Shown here one piece after another: positions 50,114 to 58,098 of a stretch of DNA of 64,000 nt. How positions within the stretch are numbered: the first letter of the stretch is position 1; each line of letters opens with the position of its first letter. The stretch is from UBA10649 sp037130755 (GTDB lineage: Bacteria; Actinomycetota; Actinomycetes; S36-B12). The notes beneath the pieces were generated by a model. It had not been told where the DNA came from, ran no database searches, and saw only the letters and a list, made by a program, of their open reading frames with translations. The position numbers and the translations under genes are program-made. The stretch lies in assembly GCA_037130755.1 (NCBI GenBank), contig JBAXSI010000016.1, positions 1 to 64,000 of the forward strand. Reading direction: 5' to 3'.

Positions 50114-51319
50114 CTACTTCTTGAAATCGGTCCAGACCTGGTCGTACAGGTCGACGGCCTCCGTCGGGCACGCAGGTGTCGGCACGGCCAACGCCTGGTC
50201 CTCGGCGGGGATGATCACTGCGGGATTCGACGCAAGCTCGGGCTTCATGAACTTGTCCGAACCGGTGATGCCGTTGTCGTAGCCGACGAAGTTCGTCGCC
50301 TCACCGATGTTCTTCGGATCCATCATCCAGTTCATGAAGATCTTCGCGTTGTCGATGTTCTGAGCACCCTTCGGGATGGCCAGGTTGTCCTGCCAGAGGT
50401 TCAGGCCCTCCTTCGGGTACACGTACTCCAGGCCCTTGTTGTCTGCCTGGGCGCGCGTGAAGGCGCCGTTCCACATCATGTGCATGACCTGCTCACCGCT
50501 GCCCATGCGGCCGATGACGCCGTCGGAGTTGATGACCGCGACCTCAGGCTTCCAGGCCTGCAGCAGCTTCTCGACCTTGACGTAGTCCTCCTTGTTGGTG
50601 GAGCACGGCTTCGAGCCCACGGCGCGAAGCGCCGCATGGATGACCTCGACCTGGTCGTTCAGGGTGCCGATCTTGCCGGCGGCCGGGCTGTTGGGGCTGA
50701 AGAAGTCCGCCCACGACGTGACCTTGGCGCCACCCATCTTCGTCGGATCGACCGCGATGCCTGTCGTGCCGTACATGTAGGGCGCGGTGTACTTGCGACC
50801 GTTGTCGAAGTACACGTCGAGGAAGTTCTGCTTGATGCTCGCGCCGTTCGGGAACGTCGCGGGATCGCTCTCCTCGAGCAGGCCGAGCTCGATCATCTGC
50901 TTGACCATGTAGTCACTGGGCACGATGACGTCGTAGTTGGCGCCACCTGCCTGGAGCTTGGCCAGCAGGGTCTCGTTGCTGTCGTAGTTGTCGAGATTGA
51001 CCTTGATGCCGGTCTCCTTCTCGAACCTCTTCAGCAGATCTGGAGAGATGTAGTCAGTCCAGTTGTAGAGGTTGAGCTCACCCCCGTTGGGCGTCGGGAA
51101 GTCCGCAGCGACGGCGGCAGCCGATGACGCTGGGGCCGCACTTGCCGCAGCGCTCGCCGCCGTGGACGCCGCGACAGATGCCGCAGCCGAGGCCGCCGAC
51201 GAAGCCGCAGCACCCCCGCCGACGGTGGTCTCGCCACCGCAGGCCGCCAGCGCAAGTGCGCCAGCCACCCCCAAAGCCAGGGCCATGCCGACCCTGCGGC
51301 TGTTCTTGCTTCGTGCCAT
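50114..51319 (-). CDS. Polyamine-type ABC substrate-binding lipoprotein
   Basis: 401 residues, PotD/PotF-like. Type II signal with lipobox LALAAC, then a long Ala/Ser linker (about 35-70) and the binding fold starting LNLYNWTDYISPDLLKRF, with VPSDYMVKQM and the DPKNIGEATNFVGYDNG hinge end. The Trp of YNWTDYI is the aromatic that sandwiches polyamines in PotD. A spermidine/putrescine-like or other cationic amide ligand is plausible; the downstream enzymes suggest it is not simply a polyamine. The ribosome site is GAGGTAG. Top-heavy expression may come from the hairpin at 50075-50105. Confidence 0.9.
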   Translation of the reverse strand: MARSKNSRRVGMALALGVAGALALAACGGETTVGGGAAASSAASAAASVAASTAASAAASAAPASSAAAVAADFPTPNGGELNLYNWTDYISPDLLKRFEKETGIKVNLDNYDSNETLLAKLQAGGANYDVIVPSDYMVKQMIELGLLEESDPATFPNGASIKQNFLDVYFDNGRKYTAPYMYGTTGIAVDPTKMGGAKVTSWADFFSPNSPAAGKIGTLNDQVEVIHAALRAVGSKPCSTNKEDYVKVEKLLQAWKPEVAVINSDGVIGRMGSGEQVMHMMWNGAFTRAQADNKGLEYVYPKEGLNLWQDNLAIPKGAQNIDNAKIFMNWMMDPKNIGEATNFVGYDNGITGSDKFMKPELASNPAVIIPAEDQALAVPTPACPTEAVDLYDQVWTDFKK

Positions 51320-51323
51320 TGCG

Positions 51324-52127
51324 CTACCTCTTCTTCCTGGTTAGTAGATAAGAGATGGTGACGATGAGGATGCTGACGACCAGCAGCATGGTCGAGAGCG
51401 CGTTGATGCCGGGCGTGATCGAGTTGCGGATCATGCTGAAGATGTAGACCGGGAGCGTGGTGCCGCCTGGGCCGGCCAGGAAGTAGCTCACGATGAAGTC
51501 GTCAAGGCTGATGATGAAGGCGAGCAGTGCACCCGCGACGACGCCGGGCATGAGCAGGGGCAGCGTGATGCGACGGAAGATCACCCATTCGTTGGCGCCA
51601 AGGTCAGCCGCCGCCTCGTAGACGGACGCATCAACGCCCTGCAGCCTTGCCCGGATCGGGAGCAGCGCGAAGGGGATGCAGAACGCGATGTGGGCGAGCG
51701 TGATGGCGTTCACGCCCAGCGGGACCTTGACCTGAACGAACAGCGCAAGCGTGCCGATGGCGAAGACGATCTCCGGGATGATGAGGGGCGCACCGATCAG
51801 AGTCCAGGCGAACGTGCGGCCGTGGCGCCACAGGGTGAGGAGCCCGATCGCCAGGCCCGTTGCCAGGACCACCGACACGATCGTCGCGACGATGGCCACG
51901 CGCAGGGAATTCATCAGCGCGCGCTGGATGTCATGGTTGCCCAGCACGTCGGCGTACCAATGGAAGGTGAAGCCCTTCCAGACCGTCACGATGCGGTTGT
52001 CGTTGAAGGAGTAGCCGACGACGAACAGCAGCGGCAGGTAGAGGAACGCAAAGACCAGGTACGACAGGGGCCTGAATGTCGGGAAGTCCCGAAGGGCGAC
52101 GCCTGTGCCCTTGACTCGGCGGCTCAC
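51324..52127 (-). CDS. Polyamine-type ABC permease (PotC-like)
   Basis: 267 residues, six membrane segments, with the EAA loop as VYEAAADLGANEWVIFRRITLPLLMPG. This is the second permease of a spermidine/putrescine-type importer. GTG at 52127 overlaps the preceding permease stop by four bases (GTGA), and it ends four bases before the binding-protein start. Confidence 0.92.
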   Translation of the reverse strand: MSRRVKGTGVALRDFPTFRPLSYLVFAFLYLPLLFVVGYSFNDNRIVTVWKGFTFHWYADVLGNHDIQRALMNSLRVAIVATIVSVVLATGLAIGLLTLWRHGRTFAWTLIGAPLIIPEIVFAIGTLALFVQVKVPLGVNAITLAHIAFCIPFALLPIRARLQGVDASVYEAAADLGANEWVIFRRITLPLLMPGVVAGALLAFIISLDDFIVSYFLAGPGGTTLPVYIFSMIRNSITPGINALSTMLLVVSILIVTISYLLTRKKR

Positions 52128-53092
52128 AGCATCGACTCCCAGTCCACTCGCCCGCTCTGCTTCGCGGTACGTCGAGCGACGGCGGCGAAGCCCACCAGCA
52201 CCAGCATCGTGATGACGAGCAGGAGCACGGACAGCGCAGCGCCCAGCGGCCAGTTCCGCGAGGCCCCGAACTGGGAAGCGATGACATTCGCGATCATCGA
52301 CGTCTTGCCGCCACCAAGGAGCTCGGGGGCGAGGAATGAGCCGAGGGCAGGGACGAACACCAGCAGGGTGCCGGCGATGAGGCCCGGGCGGATCGACGGC
52401 ATGACGATGCGCCGCATGACCGTCCAGCGGTTCGCCCCGAGGTCGTACGCCGCCTCAGCAAGTCGGAAGTCGAACCTCTCAGCGGAGGCGTAGATGGGCA
52501 GGATCATGAACGGAAGGAACGCGTACACCAGGCCGATGACGGTCGCGTACGGCGTGTAGAGCATTCCGATCGGGCTCGAGATCAGGTGCATCCACTGAAG
52601 AGTCCCGTTGATCGGGCCGTTGTCGTTCAGGATGATGATGAACGCGTATGTGCGGATCAGCAGGCTCGTCCAGAACGGGATGGTGACCGCGAAGACGAGG
52701 AGGGTGCGGATGCGTTCTGGTCGCGTCGCCATCCAGATCGCGACGGGGATCGACAGGACGATGCACACGATCGTCGTGATCAGTGAGTACCAGAACGAGT
52801 TGAGGATGATCTCGAGGTAGGTGGGGTCGAAGGACCGACCGCCGAGCAGAGACTCACGGAAGAACAGGTCGAGGTAAGGGCTGGTGTCGAAGGTCCACTT
52901 GACGCCGACGCCGAACTTCGCGCGACTGAGGAATGAGTAGATAAGGATCAGGATCATGGGGCCGAGCACCATGATCACGAGGAAGGCAAGTCCGGGCATG
53001 CCGGCCCACCAGGACCCCTGGCCCGCGCGCTTGGGCACGTCCCGGGCCGGCGTAGGCACGGGAGGCGGTGCCACCTCCTGATCGATCGTCAC
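52124..53092 (-). CDS. Polyamine-type ABC permease (PotB-like)
   Basis: 322 residues, six membrane segments, with a long Pro-rich cytoplasmic head (residues 1-25) and the EAA loop as LAEAAYDLGANRWTVMRRIVMPSIRPG. Pairs with the PotC-like permease. GTG at 53092 overlaps the ATPase stop by four bases. Confidence 0.92.
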   Translation of the reverse strand: MTIDQEVAPPPVPTPARDVPKRAGQGSWWAGMPGLAFLVIMVLGPMILILIYSFLSRAKFGVGVKWTFDTSPYLDLFFRESLLGGRSFDPTYLEIILNSFWYSLITTIVCIVLSIPVAIWMATRPERIRTLLVFAVTIPFWTSLLIRTYAFIIILNDNGPINGTLQWMHLISSPIGMLYTPYATVIGLVYAFLPFMILPIYASAERFDFRLAEAAYDLGANRWTVMRRIVMPSIRPGLIAGTLLVFVPALGSFLAPELLGGGKTSMIANVIASQFGASRNWPLGAALSVLLLVITMLVLVGFAAVARRTAKQSGRVDWESML

Positions 53093-54162
53093 GAGGCCGC
53101 CATGATGCGCAGCGACTCGGGGAGGAACTCCGGAGTCACCCGCGCACCGAGGTGCGGCGGGCGGGCGCCGTGCGACGGGATCCGCACGGTCAGTCGGTTC
53201 TCGCCGAGTTCGACATCGACGTGGATGTCGCCGCCGACGAAGGTCACGTCGGTGACGTAGCCGGGCCCGCCGTCATTCTCGACGAGCACCACGTTCTCCG
53301 GCCGGATGGCGACGGTGACGTCCCCTGACTCGGGCGCCTCGGGATTGGCGAGGGCCGAGTCGGCGACGAGCCCCATGCCGATGATCTCCAGCCCCGAGCC
53401 GATTCTGGATGCCTTGAGCAGGTTCGCCTCACCGATGAAGTCGGCGACGAAGGCCGTGCGCGGGCGCAGGTACACCTCTTCGGGCGCACCCAGCTGCACG
53501 ATGCGACCGGAGTCGAATACGGCGACCTGATCGCCCATGGCCATGGCCTCGCCCTGGTCGTGCGTGACCAGGACGAAGGTGATCGACGTCTCCCGCTGAA
53601 GCCGCTTGAGCTCGGTCTGCATCCCACGGCGCAGCTTGAGGTCGAGGGCGGAGAGCGGCTCGTCGAGGAGGAGGACCTCCGGGTCCTTGGCGAGCGCACG
53701 TGCCAGAGCCACACGCTGCTGCTGGCCGCCGGAGAGCTGCGATGGCTTGCGCGAGCCGAGGCCGACGAGGCGCACCATCTCGAGGGCCTCGCCGACGCGT
53801 CGGTCGACGTCGGCCTTGGCGACCTTGTCCATCTGGAGGCCGAACGCGATGTTCTGCGCCACCGTCATGTGCGGGAAGAGCGCATACGACTGGAATACCG
53901 TGTTGACGCGGCGCTTCCACACGGGCACATCGTCGATGCGCTCGCCGCGCAGGCGGATCTCCCCGCTGTCCGGGCTCTCGAGCCCAGCGATGCATCGCAG
54001 CAGCGTCGTCTTGCCGCACCCCGAGGGACCGAGCAGGACCATGAACGAGCCATCAGCGATGTCGAGGCTCACATCATCGAGGGCATGCACCTCGCCGCCC
54101 TCGGGCGTCGCAAACGACTTCGAGACCGACGTGATTCCGAGGGCCGGGCCTGCTGCGCTCAC
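53089..54162 (-). CDS. Polyamine-type ABC ATPase (PotA-like)
   Basis: 357 residues. Walker A GPSGCGKTTLL, Q loop FQSYALFPHM, signature LSGGQQQRVALARAL, Walker B LLLDEPLSALD, switch His in VTHDQGEA, then a C-terminal TOBE domain. It powers the importer. GTG at 54162 has GGAGGATG upstream. First gene of the seven-gene leftward operon reaching ureC, with the TetR operator in front. Confidence 0.93.
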   Translation of the reverse strand: MSAAGPALGITSVSKSFATPEGGEVHALDDVSLDIADGSFMVLLGPSGCGKTTLLRCIAGLESPDSGEIRLRGERIDDVPVWKRRVNTVFQSYALFPHMTVAQNIAFGLQMDKVAKADVDRRVGEALEMVRLVGLGSRKPSQLSGGQQQRVALARALAKDPEVLLLDEPLSALDLKLRRGMQTELKRLQRETSITFVLVTHDQGEAMAMGDQVAVFDSGRIVQLGAPEEVYLRPRTAFVADFIGEANLLKASRIGSGLEIIGMGLVADSALANPEAPESGDVTVAIRPENVVLVENDGGPGYVTDVTFVGGDIHVDVELGENRLTVRIPSHGARPPHLGARVTPEFLPESLRIMAAS

Positions 54163-54199
54163 TCATCCTCCGGTGGTTCGACAACGGGGTAGACGCCGG

Positions 54200-54218
54200 A
54201 GACTAACAACGTTAGGTT
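54200..54218. promoter_or_regulatory. Palindromic operator between the pot/ure operon and tetR
   Basis: CTAAC-AAC-GTTAG (54203-54215) is a perfect 5-3-5 palindrome. It overlaps two divergent -10-like hexamers: TAGTCT on the minus strand (54200-54205) for the operon and TAGGTT on the plus strand (54213-54218) for tetR. A repressor bound here would block both. The TetR protein at 54295 is the obvious candidate. Confidence 0.5.
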
Positions 54219-54294
54219 TCCCGCGTAAAGGGTTGTCACACATTCGTAACCTGGGAACGCTGGCCGGCATCCCAGTCACCGTCTCGAGGTCCAA

Positions 54295-54951
54295 ATGTCC
54301 GTTTCCGCCGTCCCCCGGCGAGAGAAGTCGAGCACTCGCGAGCCGGTCACCCGCGATCGCATTGCCGAGGCGGCGCTGGCGATCCTCGATGCGGCAGATG
54401 ACGAATCCGCGCTGACTATGCGCACCCTTGCCGAGGAGCTGAGTGTGCAGGCACCTTCGCTCTACGCCCATGTGTCGGGCATCTCGGACATCCTCGACCT
54501 CGTCCACGCGCGGATCAACGCGGGCATCGACCTCGCGAGCCTCGACCACCCCGATCCCCTCGTCGGTCTGCGGGAGTTCGCGCACCTGTACCGATCGGCC
54601 TACCAGAGCCATCAGGTGGCGGCGACGATCATCATCACCCGGTCTTTCAACGGCGACCATGCGCTCGCCGTCTACGAAGCAGTGGCGACCTGCCTGCGAC
54701 GTGCCGGCGTGCCGGTGGCCAACGTGATGCCGACGATGTCGTTCCTCGACAGCCTCGTCCTCGGTTCGGCAATCGAGCCTTTCGCCGCAGGCTTCACAGA
54801 CAAGGGGGGCGACTACGCGCGCGACTACCCGAGCCTCGCGGTCGCGCTGCGCAGCAGGCGTCGCAAGCACATCGACGACGACGGCTTCACGCTCGGACTC
54901 GATGCTTTCATCGACGTAGTGAGCGCGATGTCAGTCGACAAGCCCGAATGA
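54295..54951 (+). CDS. TetR-family transcriptional regulator
   Basis: 218 residues. N-terminal helix-turn-helix: TRDRIAEAALAILDAADDES, LTMRTLAEELSVQAPSLYAHVSG. The ligand-binding half (about 80-215) has the TetR_C pattern with long helices. It is divergent from the pot/ure operon and next to a palindrome that overlaps the operon -10, so it probably represses the operon until a ligand (imported compound or product) binds. It overlaps the downstream GNAT gene by four bases (ATGA). Confidence 0.9.
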   Translation: MSVSAVPRREKSSTREPVTRDRIAEAALAILDAADDESALTMRTLAEELSVQAPSLYAHVSGISDILDLVHARINAGIDLASLDHPDPLVGLREFAHLYRSAYQSHQVAATIIITRSFNGDHALAVYEAVATCLRRAGVPVANVMPTMSFLDSLVLGSAIEPFAAGFTDKGGDYARDYPSLAVALRSRRRKHIDDDGFTLGLDAFIDVVSAMSVDKPE

Positions 54952-55451
54952 CGTCCCTAGTGGTGCGAACCGCACACCCCGATGAGTACGCCACCTGCGG
55001 AGACCTGTGCGTCGGCGCCTACATCGCCGGCGGACACCTCGATCCCGCCAACAGATACGCCGACACCATTCGCGACGTAGCTGCCCGTGCGAGCACGACG
55101 GAGACGCTGGTGGCCCTGCGCGACGACGTGATCGTCGGGACGGTGACGATCTGCCCGGCCGAGTCGCCGTGGGCAGAGGTCTGCGAACGGGGCGAACTTG
55201 AGTTCCGCTTCCTTGCGGTGGACGCCGACTTCTGGCGGCAGGGCATTGGCGAATCGCTGGTGGGCGCTTGCGAGGACAGAGCCCGGTGGGCCGGGGCCAC
55301 GGCAATGGCGATCTGCGTCATCGACATCAACGACGCGGCACATCGCCTCTATCGGCGTCTGGGCTTCGAACGGCTTCCCGATCGGGACTGGGTGCCCGTT
55401 CCCGGCGTGACGCTGCTCGCGTACCGGCGCCCTGTGCCGTTCTCGGGCTAG
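54948..55451 (+). CDS. GNAT acetyltransferase
   Basis: 167 residues with the acetyl-CoA loop as VDADFWRQGIGESLVGACEDRA and a C-terminal NDAAHRLYRRLGFERLP. Substrate is unknown. Its start overlaps the tetR stop, so it is co-transcribed with the regulator and may acetylate the imported amine or an intermediate to detoxify it (inference). Confidence 0.88.
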   Translation: MTSLVVRTAHPDEYATCGDLCVGAYIAGGHLDPANRYADTIRDVAARASTTETLVALRDDVIVGTVTICPAESPWAEVCERGELEFRFLAVDADFWRQGIGESLVGACEDRARWAGATAMAICVIDINDAAHRLYRRLGFERLPDRDWVPVPGVTLLAYRRPVPFSG

Positions 55452-55460
55452 CGACTTCGG

Positions 55461-55676
55461 CTAGAGCAGGATTGCGATGACGTCGCCTTCGCGCACGACG
55501 TCGCCCGGCTGGACGCTTATCTCGGCGACGGTCCCGGGGTGCTCGACGACGACTGGGATCTCCATCTTCATCGACTCAAGGATGACGAGTGCGTCCCCGA
55601 CCTCGACGTTGTCTCCGACCTCGACGACAACGGAGTGGACTGAAGCGACCATCTCCGCACGAACGGTCTGCTCCAC
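55461..55676 (-). CDS. Biotin/lipoyl-attachment domain protein
   Basis: 71-residue stand-alone biotinyl domain: modified Lys in ESMKMEI, framed by the usual hairpin strands (GDNVEVGDALVIL and GDVVREGDVIAIL). Homologue of mycobacterial TB7.3 (Rv3221c), a short biotinylated protein of unknown partner. GTG at 55676 with TAGGGT six bases upstream. The gene sits beside rsrA/sigR as in M. tuberculosis. Confidence 0.93.
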   Translation of the reverse strand: MEQTVRAEMVASVHSVVVEVGDNVEVGDALVILESMKMEIPVVVEHPGTVAEISVQPGDVVREGDVIAILL

Positions 55677-55682
55677 GTGCCG

Positions 55683-55688
55683 ACCCTA
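55683..55688 (-). promoter_or_regulatory. -10 element, leaderless promoter of the biotinyl protein
   Basis: TAGGGT-CGGCAC-GTG. The TAG is also the stop codon of rsrA (55686-55688). Confidence 0.55.
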
Positions 55689-55961
55689 CTGTTCGTTCGA
55701 GTAGTAGGTGATTGATACCTGCCTAATGCGCGTGACGATCTGCACACGCAACTGTTCAGGGGCCGACTCGCATGCGCAGGAGCGGTGGACCAGCGCCTTG
55801 ACGACCTGCTCCAGGTGGAACTGCTGTAGACAAGGGCCGCACTCGTCGAGGTGCTGGACGATGAGTGCCCGCTGCGTGTCGTCGATCTCGCCGTCGAGGT
55901 ATGAGTAGACGGCGTCGAGGACCTCGGTGCAGGAGGTCTCGTGCGGGTTTCCGCAGCTCAT
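55686..55961 (-). CDS. rsrA: Zinc redox anti-sigma factor, RsrA/RshA type
   Basis: 91 residues with Cys11, His37, Cys41 and Cys44 spaced as in S. coelicolor RsrA (HxxxCxxC zinc site). In the reduced state it binds its sigma factor; oxidation to a disulphide releases zinc and frees the sigma. It starts in a four-base overlap with the sigma gene stop. The spare Cys3 and a C-terminal CAC pair are also seen. Confidence 0.95.
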   Translation of the reverse strand: MSCGNPHETSCTEVLDAVYSYLDGEIDDTQRALIVQHLDECGPCLQQFHLEQVVKALVHRSCACESAPEQLRVQIVTRIRQVSITYYSNEQ

Positions 55962-56596
55962 GCGTCGTCACCCCCGTCGGCTCCGACCGCGGCCGGGATG
56001 AGACCGCGTTCGATCGCATAGTCCTCGAGGAGTTCGCGGAGCAGTTTGCGACCTCGGTGAAGCCGCGACATCACCGTCCCGACGGGCGTCTCCATGATCT
56101 CCGCGATCTCCTTGTACGAAAAGCCCTCGACGTCAGCCAGGTAGACCGCCATGCGGAAGTCCTCAGGAACCGCAGCGAGTGCCTCGACCACGTCCACGTC
56201 GGCGAGCCGATCGAGCGCCTCTGCCTCCGCGGACCGCAGTCCGCGCGAGGTGTGGCTCTCGGCCTCGTGGATCTGCCAGTCCGAGAGATCGTCGGTTCCG
56301 GTCTGGTACGGCTGCCGCTGCTTCTTCCGGTACGCGTTGATGTAGGTGTTGGTCAGGATGCGGAAGAGCCAGGCCTTCAGATTGGTGCCCTCGGTGAACG
56401 ACGCGAAGGCAGCGAACGCCTTGAGGTAGGTCTCCTGCACGAGGTCTTCGGCGTCGGCCGGGTTCCGCGTCATCCGCATGGCAGCGCCGTACAACTGGTC
56501 GAGGTACTGCATCGCGTCGCGCTCGAACCGCGCGGAAACCTCCGCAGGCGCCTCCAGGGGAGCCTCGGCAGTCACGACGCCGTCCTCGTCACTCAT
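55958..56596 (-). CDS. sigR: ECF sigma factor, SigR/SigH type
   Basis: 212 residues. Region 2 with AMRMTRNPADAEDLVQETYLKAF and region 4 with FSYKEIAEIMETPVGTVMSRLHRGR, the typical SigR/SigH form. It runs the thiol-oxidative stress regulon. It is followed by its anti-sigma gene. I place the start at MSDEDG (56596); the frame reaches 56686 but that would cross the -10 of the promoter found upstream. Streptomyces SigR also has a longer isoform, so an upstream start cannot be ruled out. Confidence 0.94.
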   Translation of the reverse strand: MSDEDGVVTAEAPLEAPAEVSARFERDAMQYLDQLYGAAMRMTRNPADAEDLVQETYLKAFAAFASFTEGTNLKAWLFRILTNTYINAYRKKQRQPYQTGTDDLSDWQIHEAESHTSRGLRSAEAEALDRLADVDVVEALAAVPEDFRMAVYLADVEGFSYKEIAEIMETPVGTVMSRLHRGRKLLRELLEDYAIERGLIPAAVGADGGDDA

Positions 56597-56604
56597 CGAC
56601 AGCG

Positions 56605-56610
56605 AGCCTA
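56605..56610 (-). promoter_or_regulatory. Possible second -10 close to the sigR start
   Basis: TAGGCT, eight bases, then ATG at 56596. It could give a second, housekeeping, nearly leaderless transcript in addition to the SigR-type one. Confidence 0.3.
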
Positions 56611-56686
56611 GACCGACGCCACCACCTGCCAAGTCCAGGGTGGGGAGCCCTCCCTCGGGGGCAGCAATGACCAGCACAGTGGCCAC

Positions 56687-56713
56687 AACGCGACCCCAGG
56701 GGCTGTCATTCCC
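56687..56713 (-). promoter_or_regulatory. SigR/SigH-type promoter (autoregulation)
   Basis: GGGAAT (56713-56708), exactly 18 bases, GTT (56689-56687) on the minus strand, a perfect match to the GGGAAT-N18-GTT consensus. It lies about 90 bases upstream of the sigR start and overlaps the upstream hydrolase end by little or nothing. Confidence 0.85.
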
Positions 56714-56716
56714 GGT

Positions 56717-57337
56717 TCAGGGCGTCAGATTCGCCACGAAAGCGAGGATTCCGTCGAGGGCGGACGACAGGCCGGGCGCCGGCACCCCCGCGCGGGCGAG
56801 CGCATGGTCGGCTCCCTTGGCCGTCAGCACTGACACCCCTCGCGCCGCAGCCCTCACCTCGCGGGGACTCCCGAACGGGTCCCTCTCCCCTTGCACGACC
56901 AGGACGGGGACGCCGGCCCCCGTGAGCTCGCCCGCTCGGGACACCTCAGGTCGCCCGGGCGGGTGCAGGGGGAAGCCGAGCGCGACAACACCTCGAGCGC
57001 CGGTCTGCAAGGCCGTTCGACAGGCCACTCGGGCACCGGCCGACCGACCGCCCACCAGGAACTCCCCCAGCTTCAGGCGCGCGATGACCTCCAGCCATGC
57101 CGTGTCGAGCGTCGCCGGGCGAGCCGCCACCTTGCGACCGGCGACCCGCCAGGGCTGCTCGACCAGCATGACCCGATGGCCGGCAGTCACGAGTGCCGCG
57201 CCGACTGCCTGCAGGTCCGCTGCCTCGATGCCACCGCCCGCACCGTGTCCGAGAACGACCGTCAGCGACGCCTTCCGCCCCAGGGTGGTGACGCGCGCCG
57301 CACCGATGGACGTGACCAGCTCGCGTGTCCTTGTCAC
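56717..57337 (-). CDS. Alpha/beta hydrolase (KANL3/Tex30-like)
   Basis: 206 residues, compact alpha/beta hydrolase with GHGAGGG near the start, nucleophile GGRSAGA (about residue 98), Asp in GERDPFG and His in KGADHALA. Sequence resembles the KANL3/Tex30 or dienelactone-hydrolase-like group; substrate is unknown. GTG at 57337 overlaps the SRAP stop by four bases, so it is the last gene of the FUSC-SRAP-hydrolase operon. Confidence 0.85.
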   Translation of the reverse strand: MTRTRELVTSIGAARVTTLGRKASLTVVLGHGAGGGIEAADLQAVGAALVTAGHRVMLVEQPWRVAGRKVAARPATLDTAWLEVIARLKLGEFLVGGRSAGARVACRTALQTGARGVVALGFPLHPPGRPEVSRAGELTGAGVPVLVVQGERDPFGSPREVRAAARGVSVLTAKGADHALARAGVPAPGLSSALDGILAFVANLTP

Positions 57338-58095
57338 CACAGGGCGCCCGGCGCGACGTCCTCCGGGGGAAGTGGCTCGATGAGCTCCGGGCCGTTGTTC
57401 CTGACGCTGTTGACGAGCGTCGACACCGGGTAGGCGTCGAGTGCGCCGGCCATTGCCGGCACGAGCAGGCCACCCGCCTGATCGCTGCCGACCTCCGGGT
57501 CGAGCCACTGCTGCCAGTCCGACCGCGCGATCGTCATGGGCATGCGGTCGTGGATGCGGCCCACGTCGTCGGACGCCTCGGTAGTGATGACGGTGCAGGT
57601 CAGCCGCCATGCGTGCGGGTCATCGTCGTCGCGGGAGGGATCACGCCACCACTCGAAGAGGCCGGCCATCGCCAGTGAGGTGCCGTCGGCGGGGTGAATG
57701 AAGAACGGCTGCTTCAAGGGCTTGCCGCCCTTGCCCACAGGAGCGTCCGGCGACGTGGGCAGGTACCACTCGTAGTAGCCGTCCGCGGGCACGAGACAGC
57801 GACGCTTGGTGAACGCCCGACGGAAGGCCGGCTTCTCGGCAACCGTCTCGGCACGGGCGTTGATCATGCGGGAGCCGATCGACGGGTCCTTCGCCCATGA
57901 CGGGACCAGACCCCAGCGCGCGATCACCAGCGCGCGTTCAGCCGTGTCGTCGGCGGTCCGGTCGATGACGGCATAGACCTTCTTGGTCGGGGCGACGTTG
58001 TAGTCCGGCTGCAGCGCCTCCTCGGGCGCAGAGACGACCTCGAACTCCTCGACGAGTGCAGCGGGATCCTTTGCCGCTGCGTAGCGACCGCACAT
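57334..58095 (-). CDS. SRAP-domain protein (YedK/HMCES), abasic-site DNA shield
   Basis: 253 residues beginning MCGRY, where Cys2 becomes the catalytic residue after Met removal. NARAET, YYEWY (Glu) and HDRMP (His) are the other active-site motifs. It links to abasic sites in single-stranded DNA and protects them. ATG at 58095 follows the FUSC stop by three bases. Homologue of Rv3226c, beside aroA as here. Confidence 0.95.
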   Translation of the reverse strand: MCGRYAAAKDPAALVEEFEVVSAPEEALQPDYNVAPTKKVYAVIDRTADDTAERALVIARWGLVPSWAKDPSIGSRMINARAETVAEKPAFRRAFTKRRCLVPADGYYEWYLPTSPDAPVGKGGKPLKQPFFIHPADGTSLAMAGLFEWWRDPSRDDDDPHAWRLTCTVITTEASDDVGRIHDRMPMTIARSDWQQWLDPEVGSDQAGGLLVPAMAGALDAYPVSTLVNSVRNNGPELIEPLPPEDVAPGALW

Positions 58096-58098
58096 GCG

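Noticed and set aside
46024..55451. Transposon- or integrase-borne island
   Set aside because: No transposase, integrase, tRNA edge or flanking repeat was found, so only the gene-order argument for insertion remains.
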